DNA from: Flavobacterium panici | GTDB taxonomy: Bacteria; Bacteroidota; Bacteroidia; Flavobacteriales; Flavobacteriaceae | Direction of reading: 5' to 3' | NCBI RefSeq assembly: GCF_903819335.1 | Contig: NZ_CAIJDE010000055.1 | Span: 1 to 64,000, forward strand | Length of the DNA stretch: 64,000 bases | Part shown: positions 45,014 to 53,437 of the stretch, in pieces | How the letters are laid out: every line of letters starts with the position of its first letter | How positions within the stretch are numbered: the first letter of the stretch is position 1 | Position numbers and translations under genes: made by a program | Notes under the pieces: generated by a model | The model's input: the letters and a program-made list of their open reading frames with translations, nothing else | Databases searched by the model: none | What the model was told of the DNA's origin: nothing

Positions 45014-46318
45014 TTAATACTTCAAATAATTCTCCACAACAATTTTCGCTTTCAAATCGAACATTAAATTATAAAGTCCGAAGAAAGTACGGTTCATGTA
45101 AATAAAGTGTTTAGAACCACGATTTCCGTTCATTTTTTTCAAATTTGTATCTTCAGAAAAACGTTTGCCTAATTCAGCAATCGCATTAAAGAAAGTTTCA
45201 TCGGAAAAATCGAAAGTCTCATTTTGAAAAGGTTTGGTAAAAAGTGATAATAAATCATGAAACATATCGGTGAAATATTCTACTTCTGCCGGAGTGTCGT
45301 CTGGACGAAGGATTTCTAATTCGAATAATTTTTTATTAAAAAGCTTCTCGTCTGTAATCACATTTTTATTGATTAATTCGAAATATGGTGTATAAAACTC
45401 TTCAGGTATTTGTTTCATACAGCCAAAATCTAGAGCGATTAACTGGTTTTCATCATTAACTAAAAAATTTCCCGGATGCGGATCTGCGTGCACTTTTCGC
45501 AAAACATGAATTTGGTACATATAAAAGTCCCAAAGCGCCTGCCCTACTTTATCGCCAACTACCTGATCTGTATTTTTAGCTGTAAACTCAGAAAGATGAA
45601 TTCCCGTCATCCAATCCATTGTAATGATTTTCTCTGATGAAAATTCAGGATAGTAATTTGGAAAAATGATGTTTTCAATTTTATTACAAGCTTCTACAAC
45701 TTCCTGACTTTGCTTTAATTCTAACAAATAGTTCGTTTCTTCAATAAGTTTGTCTTCAACTTCTTTAAAATATTTGTCTGAATCTTTTCCCTGCAGATTA
45801 AACATTCTGATTGCAATAGGTTTTACCAAAGCTAAATCAGAAGAAATACTATTGGCAACACCCGGATATTGAATTTTAACGGCCAGTTTTTTATCGTTTT
45901 TCTTAGCCAGATGAACCTGACCAATACTTGCTGCATTTACGGAATTTGCATTAAACTCATCAAAAATTTCATAAGGCGTTTTACCAAAATTAGTCTTGAA
46001 AGTTTTTAAAACCAAAGGTGCAGAAAGCGGCGGAACTGAAAATTGTGACAAAGAGAATTTCTCCACATAAGCCTGAGGCAAAAAGTTTTTGTCCATGCTT
46101 AACATCTGCGCTACTTTCAAGGCACTTCCTTTTAAGCTTTTAAGTCCGTCGTAAATATCTTCGGCGTTATTTTCGTTAAGTTTATCGCGGCTTAAATCCG
46201 GATTTACTACTTTTTCAGCATAATGCTTTATATAATTTACTCCTATTTTAGCTCCGGTCTGAACTAGTTTTCCAGCTCTTTCTATTTTTGAAGTTGGAAT
46301 ATAATCGATTGTTTTCAT
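45014..46318 (-). CDS. AarF/UbiB-family atypical kinase
   Basis: 434 residues. ABC1 signature: LKVAQMLSMD (KxGQ-like), AASIGQVHLA, AVKIQYPGV, HADPHPGNF and LDFGCMKQI. These bacterial homologues of mitochondrial COQ8 assist quinone or other lipid biosynthesis. No ubiquinone genes are near. The start overlaps the TetR gene by 4 bp (ATGA), so both are coupled. Confidence 0.9.
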   Translation of the reverse strand: MKTIDYIPTSKIERAGKLVQTGAKIGVNYIKHYAEKVVNPDLSRDKLNENNAEDIYDGLKSLKGSALKVAQMLSMDKNFLPQAYVEKFSLSQFSVPPLSAPLVLKTFKTNFGKTPYEIFDEFNANSVNAASIGQVHLAKKNDKKLAVKIQYPGVANSISSDLALVKPIAIRMFNLQGKDSDKYFKEVEDKLIEETNYLLELKQSQEVVEACNKIENIIFPNYYPEFSSEKIITMDWMTGIHLSEFTAKNTDQVVGDKVGQALWDFYMYQIHVLRKVHADPHPGNFLVNDENQLIALDFGCMKQIPEEFYTPYFELINKNVITDEKLFNKKLFELEILRPDDTPAEVEYFTDMFHDLLSLFTKPFQNETFDFSDETFFNAIAELGKRFSEDTNLKKMNGNRGSKHFIYMNRTFFGLYNLMFDLKAKIVVENYLKY

Positions 46319-46977
46319 TGCTTGCTGTATATTTTTTCTTTGAATAGAAATTTTCCAAAATCTATTAAATGATTCATTGGTGCAACATTCATTAATTCAA
46401 ATGATGCATTAACTGATTTTTCGATAAAGATGTCTGTTTTTTCAAAAGCAGCAGATTCATCTTCCATCCAGAATTTAATCGTCAGCATTAATTGTAACCA
46501 TGCCGATTCCTGAATGGCTTTTTCCTGATATTTCTGCAGTTTTTCTAATTCTAATCTATAATCATCAGTCAGAATTTCTGAAACATATTCTTTGAAACTA
46601 TTTCTAAGCGTAGTTAACTGAACCAGATTTTTAAGCGGATTTCTATCAATTTTAAGCGATTGTAAAACGTAACTTCTGTTTGCGGTTAAAATTTCGAAGA
46701 AGGTAAAATAGAAACTCAGCATTTTATTCTTCATGTCATATTCCTGATATTCTTCGTTTTTGTGAAGTAAGTTAACCGTGTTTTCAAAAAACAATCGGAA
46801 TATTTCTTTTTCTAAACCTTCTAATGTTCCAAAAAAGGAATAAAATTCCGCTTCGGTAAAATCATTTTCTTTCGCAAAATGATAAACTGATTTTGGTTTT
46901 TGGCCTTTTTCTAAAACTTCATCCATGTATTTTGAAACGATATCATCTTTGGTAATTACCTTTTTTTTAGTCGTCAT
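46315..46977 (-). CDS. TetR-like transcriptional regulator
   Basis: 220 residues. The N-terminal helix-turn-helix region is diverged (KSVYHFAKENDFTEAEFYSFFGTLEGLE at about 27-55), the rest is helical as in TetR ligand domains. It is first in an operon with the UbiB-like kinase; a similar pair occurs in other flavobacteria. Probably senses a lipophilic ligand; inferred. Confidence 0.75.
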   Translation of the reverse strand: MTTKKKVITKDDIVSKYMDEVLEKGQKPKSVYHFAKENDFTEAEFYSFFGTLEGLEKEIFRLFFENTVNLLHKNEEYQEYDMKNKMLSFYFTFFEILTANRSYVLQSLKIDRNPLKNLVQLTTLRNSFKEYVSEILTDDYRLELEKLQKYQEKAIQESAWLQLMLTIKFWMEDESAAFEKTDIFIEKSVNASFELMNVAPMNHLIDFGKFLFKEKIYSKQ

Positions 46978-47076
46978 TTTATTTAAAATTTAGAATTTGC
47001 CATAAAGGTAAACATTGTTTAAGTACCTTTACTAATGATTAAACGGCAAGCACTGTTAAATATATTATAAACTATT

Positions 47077-47988
47077 ATGGCTCAAAATGTTCTATTAACC
47101 GGAGGAAGCGGATTCATTGGAAAACATCTAACAAATGTTCTTATTCAAGCTGGATATTCTGTGTCTGTTTTGAGCCGTTCCCATAAAAAAAATACAACTG
47201 AAATCACGTATTATAAATGGGATTTGAACAAAAATTATATTGATGAAAATGCCGTTCTCAATGCTGATTTCGTAATTCACCTTGCCGGTGAAGGAATCGT
47301 TGAAAAAAGATGGACAGAAAAAAGAAAAAAAGCAATTCTGGAAAGCCGCATAAAACCAATTGATTTGATTTTTTCGGTTTTAGAAAAAAACAATAAAAAG
47401 CTTAATGCTTTTATTTCGGCTTCGGGAGTGGGAATTTATGGCGCTGTTACCAGTCATAAAATTTGTACTGAAGAAACGCCTGCTGCCAATGACTTTTTAG
47501 GCACAACCTGCCAAATTTGGGAAAATGCAGCTGATAAAATCGGAGCATTAGGCATTCGAACTGTAAAAATCAGAACTGCAATTGTATTGGGAAAAGATGA
47601 AGGTTTTTTGAAAAAAGTCAATCCTAATTTTAAAGCTGGTTTTGGTGCTGTTTTAGGATCAGGAAAACAATATTTACCCTGGATTCATATCGAAGATTTA
47701 TCTCAGATTTATTGCAAAGCAGTTTCAAATGACCAAATGCATGGCCCGTATAATGCGGCTGTGACAGATAACACTACAAATTCAAGGTTTTCTAAAATAT
47801 TGGCTTCATTATACGGATATACAATCTGGCTGCCTAAAATCCCTCCTTTTATTCTTAAAATTGTTTTAGGAGAAATGAGCGAAGCGGTCCTTACCGGACA
47901 AAGGGTTTCATCAGAAAAAATACAAAAAACCGGATTTGAATTTCAGTTTACTGATTTAGAAAAAGCGCTTATAGCAAGTATTCATTAA
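47077..47988 (+). CDS. TIGR01777-family epimerase (SDR39U1-like)
   Basis: 303 residues. NAD(P)-binding GGSGFIGKHL at the start, HLAGEGIVEKRWTEKRKKAI (family signature), SASGVGIYG, and the C-terminal DUF1731 region PPFILKIVLGEMSEAVLTGQR. Exact substrate unknown. It ends 3 bp before the YceI gene on the other strand. Confidence 0.88.
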   Translation: MAQNVLLTGGSGFIGKHLTNVLIQAGYSVSVLSRSHKKNTTEITYYKWDLNKNYIDENAVLNADFVIHLAGEGIVEKRWTEKRKKAILESRIKPIDLIFSVLEKNNKKLNAFISASGVGIYGAVTSHKICTEETPAANDFLGTTCQIWENAADKIGALGIRTVKIRTAIVLGKDEGFLKKVNPNFKAGFGAVLGSGKQYLPWIHIEDLSQIYCKAVSNDQMHGPYNAAVTDNTTNSRFSKILASLYGYTIWLPKIPPFILKIVLGEMSEAVLTGQRVSSEKIQKTGFEFQFTDLEKALIASIH

Positions 47989-47990
47989 AA

Positions 47991-48560
47991 TCATTTCAAA
48001 GTTAGATACTTCATATCTTCACTTTTTACAACTCCAAGTAAATTTGTATTGGCCGTTTTTGAAATTTTGCTGGCAACCACACTCGGTATTTCTATATTAA
48101 AATCTGAAACTGAAATTGGATAATTACACGAAATCTGTATTCCGTCCGGAACTCTTTTTATTAAGGCTTTCATTTCAATGATTTTCGATTTTCCGTGCAG
48201 GTAAAGTTTTCCTTTTACGTCATATTCCTTTTCAATTTCATCAACGTTTTTCAAGTCAAATTTTTGAACTTTTCCTTTAAAAACTGATTTTGGATAACGA
48301 TGGCTTTCAATATAATTTTCATTAAAATGTTCTTGCATTAAATCCATTTTAAAACGAAAATCTTTGATTACAACAGTACAGATTAAAGTACTTGTTTCAG
48401 GTTCGAGAATAATAGTTCCGAGTTTATTTACTGCTTTTACTTCTTCAAAAAAAGGAACAGAAGCTTCAAAATTTACAACTGCCGTAGTGGTTTTAAATTT
48501 GTCTTGGGCAAGTAATGAAAATGCAGTAAAAAATAAAATAAGTAATGTAGTTCTTTTCAT
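47991..48560 (-). CDS. YceI-like secreted protein
   Basis: 189 residues from the ATG at 48560 (MKRTTLLILFFTAFSLLAQ, signal peptide); a start four codons earlier is possible. YceI lipocalin-like fold: VVIKDFRFKMDLMQEHFNENYIES and the PKSVFKG segment. The family binds isoprenoid-type lipids in the periplasm. Confidence 0.85.
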   Translation of the reverse strand: MKRTTLLILFFTAFSLLAQDKFKTTTAVVNFEASVPFFEEVKAVNKLGTIILEPETSTLICTVVIKDFRFKMDLMQEHFNENYIESHRYPKSVFKGKVQKFDLKNVDEIEKEYDVKGKLYLHGKSKIIEMKALIKRVPDGIQISCNYPISVSDFNIEIPSVVASKISKTANTNLLGVVKSEDMKYLTLK

Positions 48561-49135
48561 AATCGTCATCAATTAAACAATTATGTCATTCTATTTCTAA
48601 GAAGAATTTTACAAGTTCAAAAATAGAACGGCAGTACTCCGTGAAAAAATTCGTAACCTAATGTTTATACTTAAAGTTACGAAATTTCAAGATGCGGAGT
48701 TCTTGAACTAGTGCTAAATATTTGTGAATATTTTGGTGTACGAAATGGTGGATATAAAATGTGAAATGTAATTTGTTTGAGGTGAAATCAAATGTCCCTA
48801 CGGGACAAATATTGGGGTCGGAAATTTTATTTTTTCTACCGATGAGATATCTCTACGAGATATTTTTTTTGACAGCGAAATAATAAATGTCGTATAGTCC
48901 CTACGGGACAAAACGAGATGGAAATTTTGATTTTTCTACCGATATGTAATCTCTCCGAGATATTCTTTTGTGAATATTCTATTTGAACAAAATTCGTTTT
49001 TGAAAATTTTAATTTTTTCTACCGATATGTAATTCCTAACGGAATATCTCGTAGAGATTACATATCGGTAGCAAAAAAAAATAACGAATGACCCAAATGT
49101 CACGTAGGGACTATACCGCTATTATTAATGACATT
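48561..49135. other. Intergenic region carrying hairpin cluster A
   Basis: 575 bp between the YceI and VOC genes without a gene. The right two-thirds (48793-49071, plus a degraded TCACGTAGGGACTATA near 49098) is a cluster of triloop hairpins and TTTCTACC boxes, listed separately. The left part (48561-48780) contains no recognisable element. Confidence 0.7.
48793..49071. repeat. Hairpin cluster A (triloop hairpins plus TTTCTACC box)
   Basis: Stems in order: TGTCCC-TAC-GGGACA (48793-48807), ATATCTC-TAC-GAGATAT (48847-48863), GTCCC-TAC-GGGAC (48897-48909), ATCTC-TCC-GAGAT (48949-48961), ATTCC-TAAC-GGAAT (49032-49045), ATCTC-GTA-GAGAT (49046-49058). TTTCTACCGAT boxes precede three of them. The last two hairpins sit head to head inside a perfect 14-bp inverted repeat, 49019-49032 and 49058-49071. 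Arms differ but always pair. Confidence 0.85.
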
Positions 49136-49531
49136 TTATCCATGCATTGGCGTACAAATCTCCAATAAAAAACCATCTGTATCTCTAACATACGCTACAA
49201 CTTGTCCCCACCGTTTTTTCTTTGGTTCTGTAACTAAAACGGCTCCAAACGAAGTTGCTTTTTGAACAAGATCGCCAACATCTTCTGTAATAAAACCTAA
49301 TTCTATTGCAAAAGGTTTGTCTTCTAAACTGCTTTCTATAAAACCTTCGCTTAAATTATGCGATGCCAACTTTTTTGATGCAAACGAAATGGTGGTTTCG
49401 CCCGTATTTAATTCTCCATAATCATTATCCGGGCTTATAAATTTTCTTGCGAACCCGAATACATTTTCATAAAACTCTATTGATTTTTCTACGTCTTCAA
49501 CGTATAAAATTGTATATCCAAACTTTATCAT
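49136..49531 (-). CDS. VOC/glyoxalase-family protein
   Basis: 131 residues: two beta-alpha-beta units starting YTILYVEDVEKSIEFYENVFG and ending VRDTDGFLLEICTP, the vicinal-oxygen-chelate fold. Metal ligands His/Glu only partly visible (E in LLEI). Substrate unknown. Flanked on both sides by hairpin clusters. Confidence 0.85.
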   Translation of the reverse strand: MIKFGYTILYVEDVEKSIEFYENVFGFARKFISPDNDYGELNTGETTISFASKKLASHNLSEGFIESSLEDKPFAIELGFITEDVGDLVQKATSFGAVLVTEPKKKRWGQVVAYVRDTDGFLLEICTPMHG

Positions 49532-49569
49532 GATTTCTTTATTTAATGAATGATTAATAAAAATGAGAT

Positions 49570-49706
49570 ATCCCTACGGGACAAAATGTGTTGGTACATA
49601 TCTTTTTCGTCTACCAACGAGATATTATATTACTAATATAATCATTGAATGAAAAAATTACAACTAAATACGAAAGAAATATCTCAGAGAGATATCTGAT
49701 CGGTAG
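49570..49706. repeat. Hairpin cluster B
   Basis: ATCCC-TAC-GGGA near 49570-49582, an imperfect TCTACCAACGAGATAT box at about 49610-49625, TTATATT-ACT-AATATAA near 49625-49641, and ATATCTC-AGA-GAGATAT (49679-49695) followed by GATCGGTAGA, the box in reverse orientation. The same family as cluster A, filling the gap between the VOC and thioesterase genes. Confidence 0.75.
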
Positions 49707-49712
49707 AAAAAT

Positions 49713-50261
49713 TTAGCTGATTTCTAAGAGCACATTGTATTTATCTAGGCTTGCTAAGTCTTCGATTGAGTTAATATTGGCAACTTTTTCGTGTTCTTCT
49801 ACTTCTTTTCGAACCTCGATATGTTTGATTGCTTTTCTAAAACGTCGCACTTCATCTAAATTTGATAAAATTAATCCCGGAACAGGAACACTTTTACCTT
49901 CTTTATCTTTGGCAACCATTGTAAAATAAGAGGAATTACAATGTTTGATTACTCCGGTTTGGATATTTTCTGCTTCAACACGAATGCCCACAATCATCGA
50001 ACTTCTTCCCACATAATTTACAGAGGCTTTCATGGTTACTAATTCTCCAACTTCTATTGGTTTAAGAAAGTTTACGGTATCAACAGAAGCCGTTACGCAA
50101 TAGTTACCGCTAAATTTTGACGCCGAAGCAAATGCAATCTGATCTAAAAGCTGTAAAATATAGCCCCCGTGAATTTTACCGCTAAAATTAGTATGCGACG
50201 GAAGCATTAATTCTGAAATGCTGATTTTTGAGGAAGAAACGGGTTTAAAATCTGTAGTCAT
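49713..50261 (-). CDS. Acyl-CoA thioesterase (hotdog fold)
   Basis: 182 residues. LMLPSHTNFSGKIHGGYILQLLDQIAFASASKFSG is the YciA/BACH-type hotdog signature with the catalytic Asp in LLDQ. Cleaves acyl-CoA to free acid. The C-terminus (about 150-182) is charged. 33 bp after rmuC, so probably co-transcribed. Confidence 0.9.
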   Translation of the reverse strand: MTTDFKPVSSSKISISELMLPSHTNFSGKIHGGYILQLLDQIAFASASKFSGNYCVTASVDTVNFLKPIEVGELVTMKASVNYVGRSSMIVGIRVEAENIQTGVIKHCNSSYFTMVAKDKEGKSVPVPGLILSNLDEVRRFRKAIKHIEVRKEVEEHEKVANINSIEDLASLDKYNVLLEIS

Positions 50262-50294
50262 GTTTTTTGTTTTTGGAATATTTGGTATTTTATT

Positions 50295-51668
50295 TTAATT
50301 CAATAATTCGGTTTCATCCGTATTTAAAGCTCTGTTGATAATATTTTCAGGAAGTGATTTCTTGGCTTTTGCACCCATTTTTTTCAATCTTTCTACACTC
50401 GAAATCAAATTTCCTTTGCCGTCAACAAGCTTATTCATGGCGTTTTCGTATTCAGTTTTAGTGTCTTTTATTTTATTTCCAATTCTAACTAAATCGGTAA
50501 CAAAACCTTCAAATTTATCGTATAAAGCTCCGGCTTGTCGGGCAATTTCAAAAGCATTTTCCTGTTGTTTTTGATTTGCCCACATACTATCTATCGTGCG
50601 CAGCGTTGCTAATAATGTACTTGGTGTAACAATTACAATATTTCTGTCGAAAGCTTTATTATATAACGTAGAATCCTCGTTGAGCGCAATCGCAAAAGCG
50701 GGTTCTATCGGGATAAAAAGCAAAACAAAATCCGGGCTTTCTATTTGATATAAATCATGATAGTTTTTATTTCCGAGTTGCTCAACGTGGCGTTTAATAG
50801 ATGAAACATGTTCTCTAAGCCAGTCTGCTTTTAGTAAATCAGATTCTTCGTTTACCCATTTTTCATAAGCAACAAGAGAAACTTTAGAATCGACAATCAT
50901 TTTCTTACCATCCGGAAGATAGATGACAACATCTGGAAAAACACGGTTTCCTTCGGCATTTACAAAACTTTGCTGTACTTCATATTCTCTTCCTTTTTCT
51001 AAACCAGATTTTTCGAGAACACGTTCTAAAACAAGTTCACCCCAGTTTCCCTGCATTTTGCTGTCCCCTTTTAACGCTTTCGTTAAGTTTAGGGTTTCTT
51101 TGCTCATTTGAGCGTTCATTTCGCTTAAACCAATAATCTGCTGGCGCAATGCTGCGTGATAATCAATACTTTCTTTATGGGTTTGATCTACTTTTTGTTC
51201 AAATACATGAATTTTATCCTGAAGTGGCAGCAGGATATTTTTCATGTTTTCGCTATTCTGTTCTGTAAATTTTGCCGATTTTTCTTCGAGAATTTTGTTC
51301 GCCAGATTTTCAAATTCTTTGGTGAATTTTTCCTGAAGTTCGTTTATTTCACTTTTCTGCTCTTTATGGCGTTCCCAAAGATTCTCAAAATCAACTTCTT
51401 TTTTAGAAAGCTGAATGGCCAGACTGTCTTTTTCTGTTCGGATACTTTCTTTTTCAGAATTAATTAAATGAAGTTGCTTCTGAAAATTATTTCTTTCTGT
51501 TTCAAACTGCTCTTTCTGTAATTGAAGCTGATTTGCATTTGCAGTAAGTCTTTCTTCTAAACTTACTTTTTCTGCCTGAAATTTAGCAGAAAACAACATT
51601 TTTCCTAAGTATATCCCCAGAAACAAAGCAATTACAAAAGCCAATAAAAGTGGAAGAAATTCTAACAT
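50295..51668 (-). CDS. rmuC: DNA recombination protein RmuC
   Basis: 457 residues: N-terminal membrane helix (about 4-24), long coiled coil (about 30-200), and the RmuC nuclease-like domain (about 210-430; GNWGELVLERVLEKSGL, MIVDSKVSL, PIEPAFAIAL). Family members limit DNA rearrangement at inverted repeats in E. coli, which is notable in a genome region so rich in palindromes. Confidence 0.92.
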   Translation of the reverse strand: MLEFLPLLLAFVIALFLGIYLGKMLFSAKFQAEKVSLEERLTANANQLQLQKEQFETERNNFQKQLHLINSEKESIRTEKDSLAIQLSKKEVDFENLWERHKEQKSEINELQEKFTKEFENLANKILEEKSAKFTEQNSENMKNILLPLQDKIHVFEQKVDQTHKESIDYHAALRQQIIGLSEMNAQMSKETLNLTKALKGDSKMQGNWGELVLERVLEKSGLEKGREYEVQQSFVNAEGNRVFPDVVIYLPDGKKMIVDSKVSLVAYEKWVNEESDLLKADWLREHVSSIKRHVEQLGNKNYHDLYQIESPDFVLLFIPIEPAFAIALNEDSTLYNKAFDRNIVIVTPSTLLATLRTIDSMWANQKQQENAFEIARQAGALYDKFEGFVTDLVRIGNKIKDTKTEYENAMNKLVDGKGNLISSVERLKKMGAKAKKSLPENIINRALNTDETELLN

Positions 51669-51868
51669 ATCTAAGTTAATTTTAAGTAAAAGTACGCAAT
51701 AATACGTAGTTCGTGTTTTTAAAAATTAAAATATCACGAATTAGTATGGGGTCTAAATTAAACAAACAATCTAAATAAGATTTACGGAAATCCTTTAAAA
51801 AAATAATTTTTCACGCAACCATTTTAAAGCTGCTCCATCTACATTATATAACCTATTAAAAAATAATC

Positions 51869-52720
51869 ATGAAAAAATTAATGTTGAGCTTATTTATCGC
51901 TTTTGGATTTAGCGCCTGCTCTCTTAGTAATGACGACCTGAATGTTGACTGTGGAACTAATGTAGATTTACCTTTTTCGGGCTTCCCTGTTTTATGTAAT
52001 TATAGTGTAAAAACTTTACCTAATAATCCAAGTGCCCTTATTATAACTTCGCAGGAAAAAATGGACGCTTATTTTACAAAACATGCCAATACCTGTACAG
52101 TTGCAAGCGATCCAAACATTAATTTTAGTGATAACTATATGATTGCACTTTTTGCAGGAGTAAAACCTACAAATGGTTACGCCATAAAAATTACTTCTAT
52201 TGTACAAAATAACTGCGAAATCATTGTTAATTTCTACGAAAAAGGACCTCAAACGGGAGAAACTTTAACGCAGACTCCAACTTACCCGACAGATTTCATT
52301 TTGATCCCTAAAACAGCAAAAGCAATTTTGTTTAACAGAACTAACGAAAGTCCTGACAATATCGTAATTGGAAGTTTTGGAACTACAAATGACTTTTTTC
52401 AGATCAATGACTACAATATTTTAAAATTCCTTGGTGTAACTACCGGAAACTACGAGTTTGAGCAATATAAATACAATGCTAAAACGGTAAGAAGTGAATA
52501 TACTACATTGTCAAAAACTATCCCTACAGAAATTACAGCAATTAAAGGCCAGACAAAAACCTATGGTACACCAGGTGCTCAGGGCGGCGTTTATTTTGAG
52601 CTTCGTCAGGGAATTACAGTAACTAAAATTACTATTGACAATAATGATACTCCGGATATGAGCAGTGAAATAAAAGCTTTCAGAATGGCACTTAAGGCAA
52701 AAATCAACAGCTTAAAATAA
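51869..52720 (+). CDS. Lipoprotein with PrcB-like domain
   Basis: 283 residues. Lipobox ending FSAC (Cys17). Residues about 50-160 (MIALFAGVKPTNGYAIKI, then IIVNFYEKGPQTGET and YPTDFILIP) match the PrcB C-terminal-type domain of a Treponema protease complex. About 170-283 is an extra region with no family recognised (IKAFRMALKAKINSLK end). Function unknown. Confidence 0.75.
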   Translation: MKKLMLSLFIAFGFSACSLSNDDLNVDCGTNVDLPFSGFPVLCNYSVKTLPNNPSALIITSQEKMDAYFTKHANTCTVASDPNINFSDNYMIALFAGVKPTNGYAIKITSIVQNNCEIIVNFYEKGPQTGETLTQTPTYPTDFILIPKTAKAILFNRTNESPDNIVIGSFGTTNDFFQINDYNILKFLGVTTGNYEFEQYKYNAKTVRSEYTTLSKTIPTEITAIKGQTKTYGTPGAQGGVYFELRQGITVTKITIDNNDTPDMSSEIKAFRMALKAKINSLK

Positions 52721-52852
52721 TACTCATTAAGTAACATCTGTATCTTTTATTATCCAATAGAAGATACAGATATACTTGATAATCAAAAACTAACACAAAA
52801 TACCACTAGTTCTAACTATTTACAAAATGTAGTTTTGTAAGCTTTTAAGAAC

Positions 52853-52860
52853 TATTTTTG
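52853..52860 (+). promoter_or_regulatory. TATTTTTG box before the ECF sigma gene
   Basis: Matches the -7 consensus 22 bp before the TTG start. The nearest TTTG (52834-52837) is only 15 bp upstream, shorter than usual. Confidence 0.4.
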
Positions 52861-52882
52861 CAAAACCAAATTAATCCATTTT

Positions 52883-53437
52883 TTGAAAGACGATTTAGAG
52901 AAATATATTAAGCTTTGCATGAAAAATGACAGAGGAGGACAACTGAAAATATATCAGTTGTTCTCTCCTGTTTTATACGGTATTTGCCTTAAGTATATGA
53001 AAAATGAAGACGATGCGAAGGATGTTTTCCAGGAAGCATTTGTTATTGTTTTTCAAAAAATCAGCCAATATAAATTTGAAGGAAGTTTTGAAGGCTGGCT
53101 AAAACGAATTTTCATTAATAAGCTGATTGAAACTTTAAATAAAAAGAAAAAAGAGAGTTTCTTTCTTGATGTTTTTGATCCCGATACTGATTTTGTAGAA
53201 GAAGAGGAACTGGACATTATCCCAATAGAACAAGAAAAACTGTTAGAATATATTAGAGATTTACCAGATCAATATCGAACGGTTTTTAACCTCTATGTTT
53301 TTGAAAAGATGAAACACAAAGAGATTGCCGAATTACTAAAAATCTCTGAAGGAACATCAAAATCAAATTTAAATAGAGCTAAACATATTTTGCAAAAAAG
53401 AATACTGAGCATAAAAAAAAATTTTAAGATAGCATGA
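52883..53437 (+). CDS. ECF RNA polymerase sigma factor
   Basis: 184 residues starting with TTG: the conserved region-2 helix (YIKLCMKNDRGGQLKIYQLFSPVLYG) begins right at the start, and the next ATG at 52919 would remove part of it; no ATG is upstream in frame. Region 2 (DAKDVFQEAFVIVFQKI), linker, region 4 (LPDQYRTVFNLYVFEKMKHKEIAELL). The stop overlaps the start of the anti-sigma-like gene by 4 bp, so the two are coupled. Confidence 0.92.
   Translation: MKDDLEKYIKLCMKNDRGGQLKIYQLFSPVLYGICLKYMKNEDDAKDVFQEAFVIVFQKISQYKFEGSFEGWLKRIFINKLIETLNKKKKESFFLDVFDPDTDFVEEEELDIIPIEQEKLLEYIRDLPDQYRTVFNLYVFEKMKHKEIAELLKISEGTSKSNLNRAKHILQKRILSIKKNFKIA

Noticed and set aside
48793..49071. CRISPR array
   Set aside because: Repeat-like words are not evenly spaced, spacers are not of constant length, units occur in both orientations, and no cas gene is in the window.
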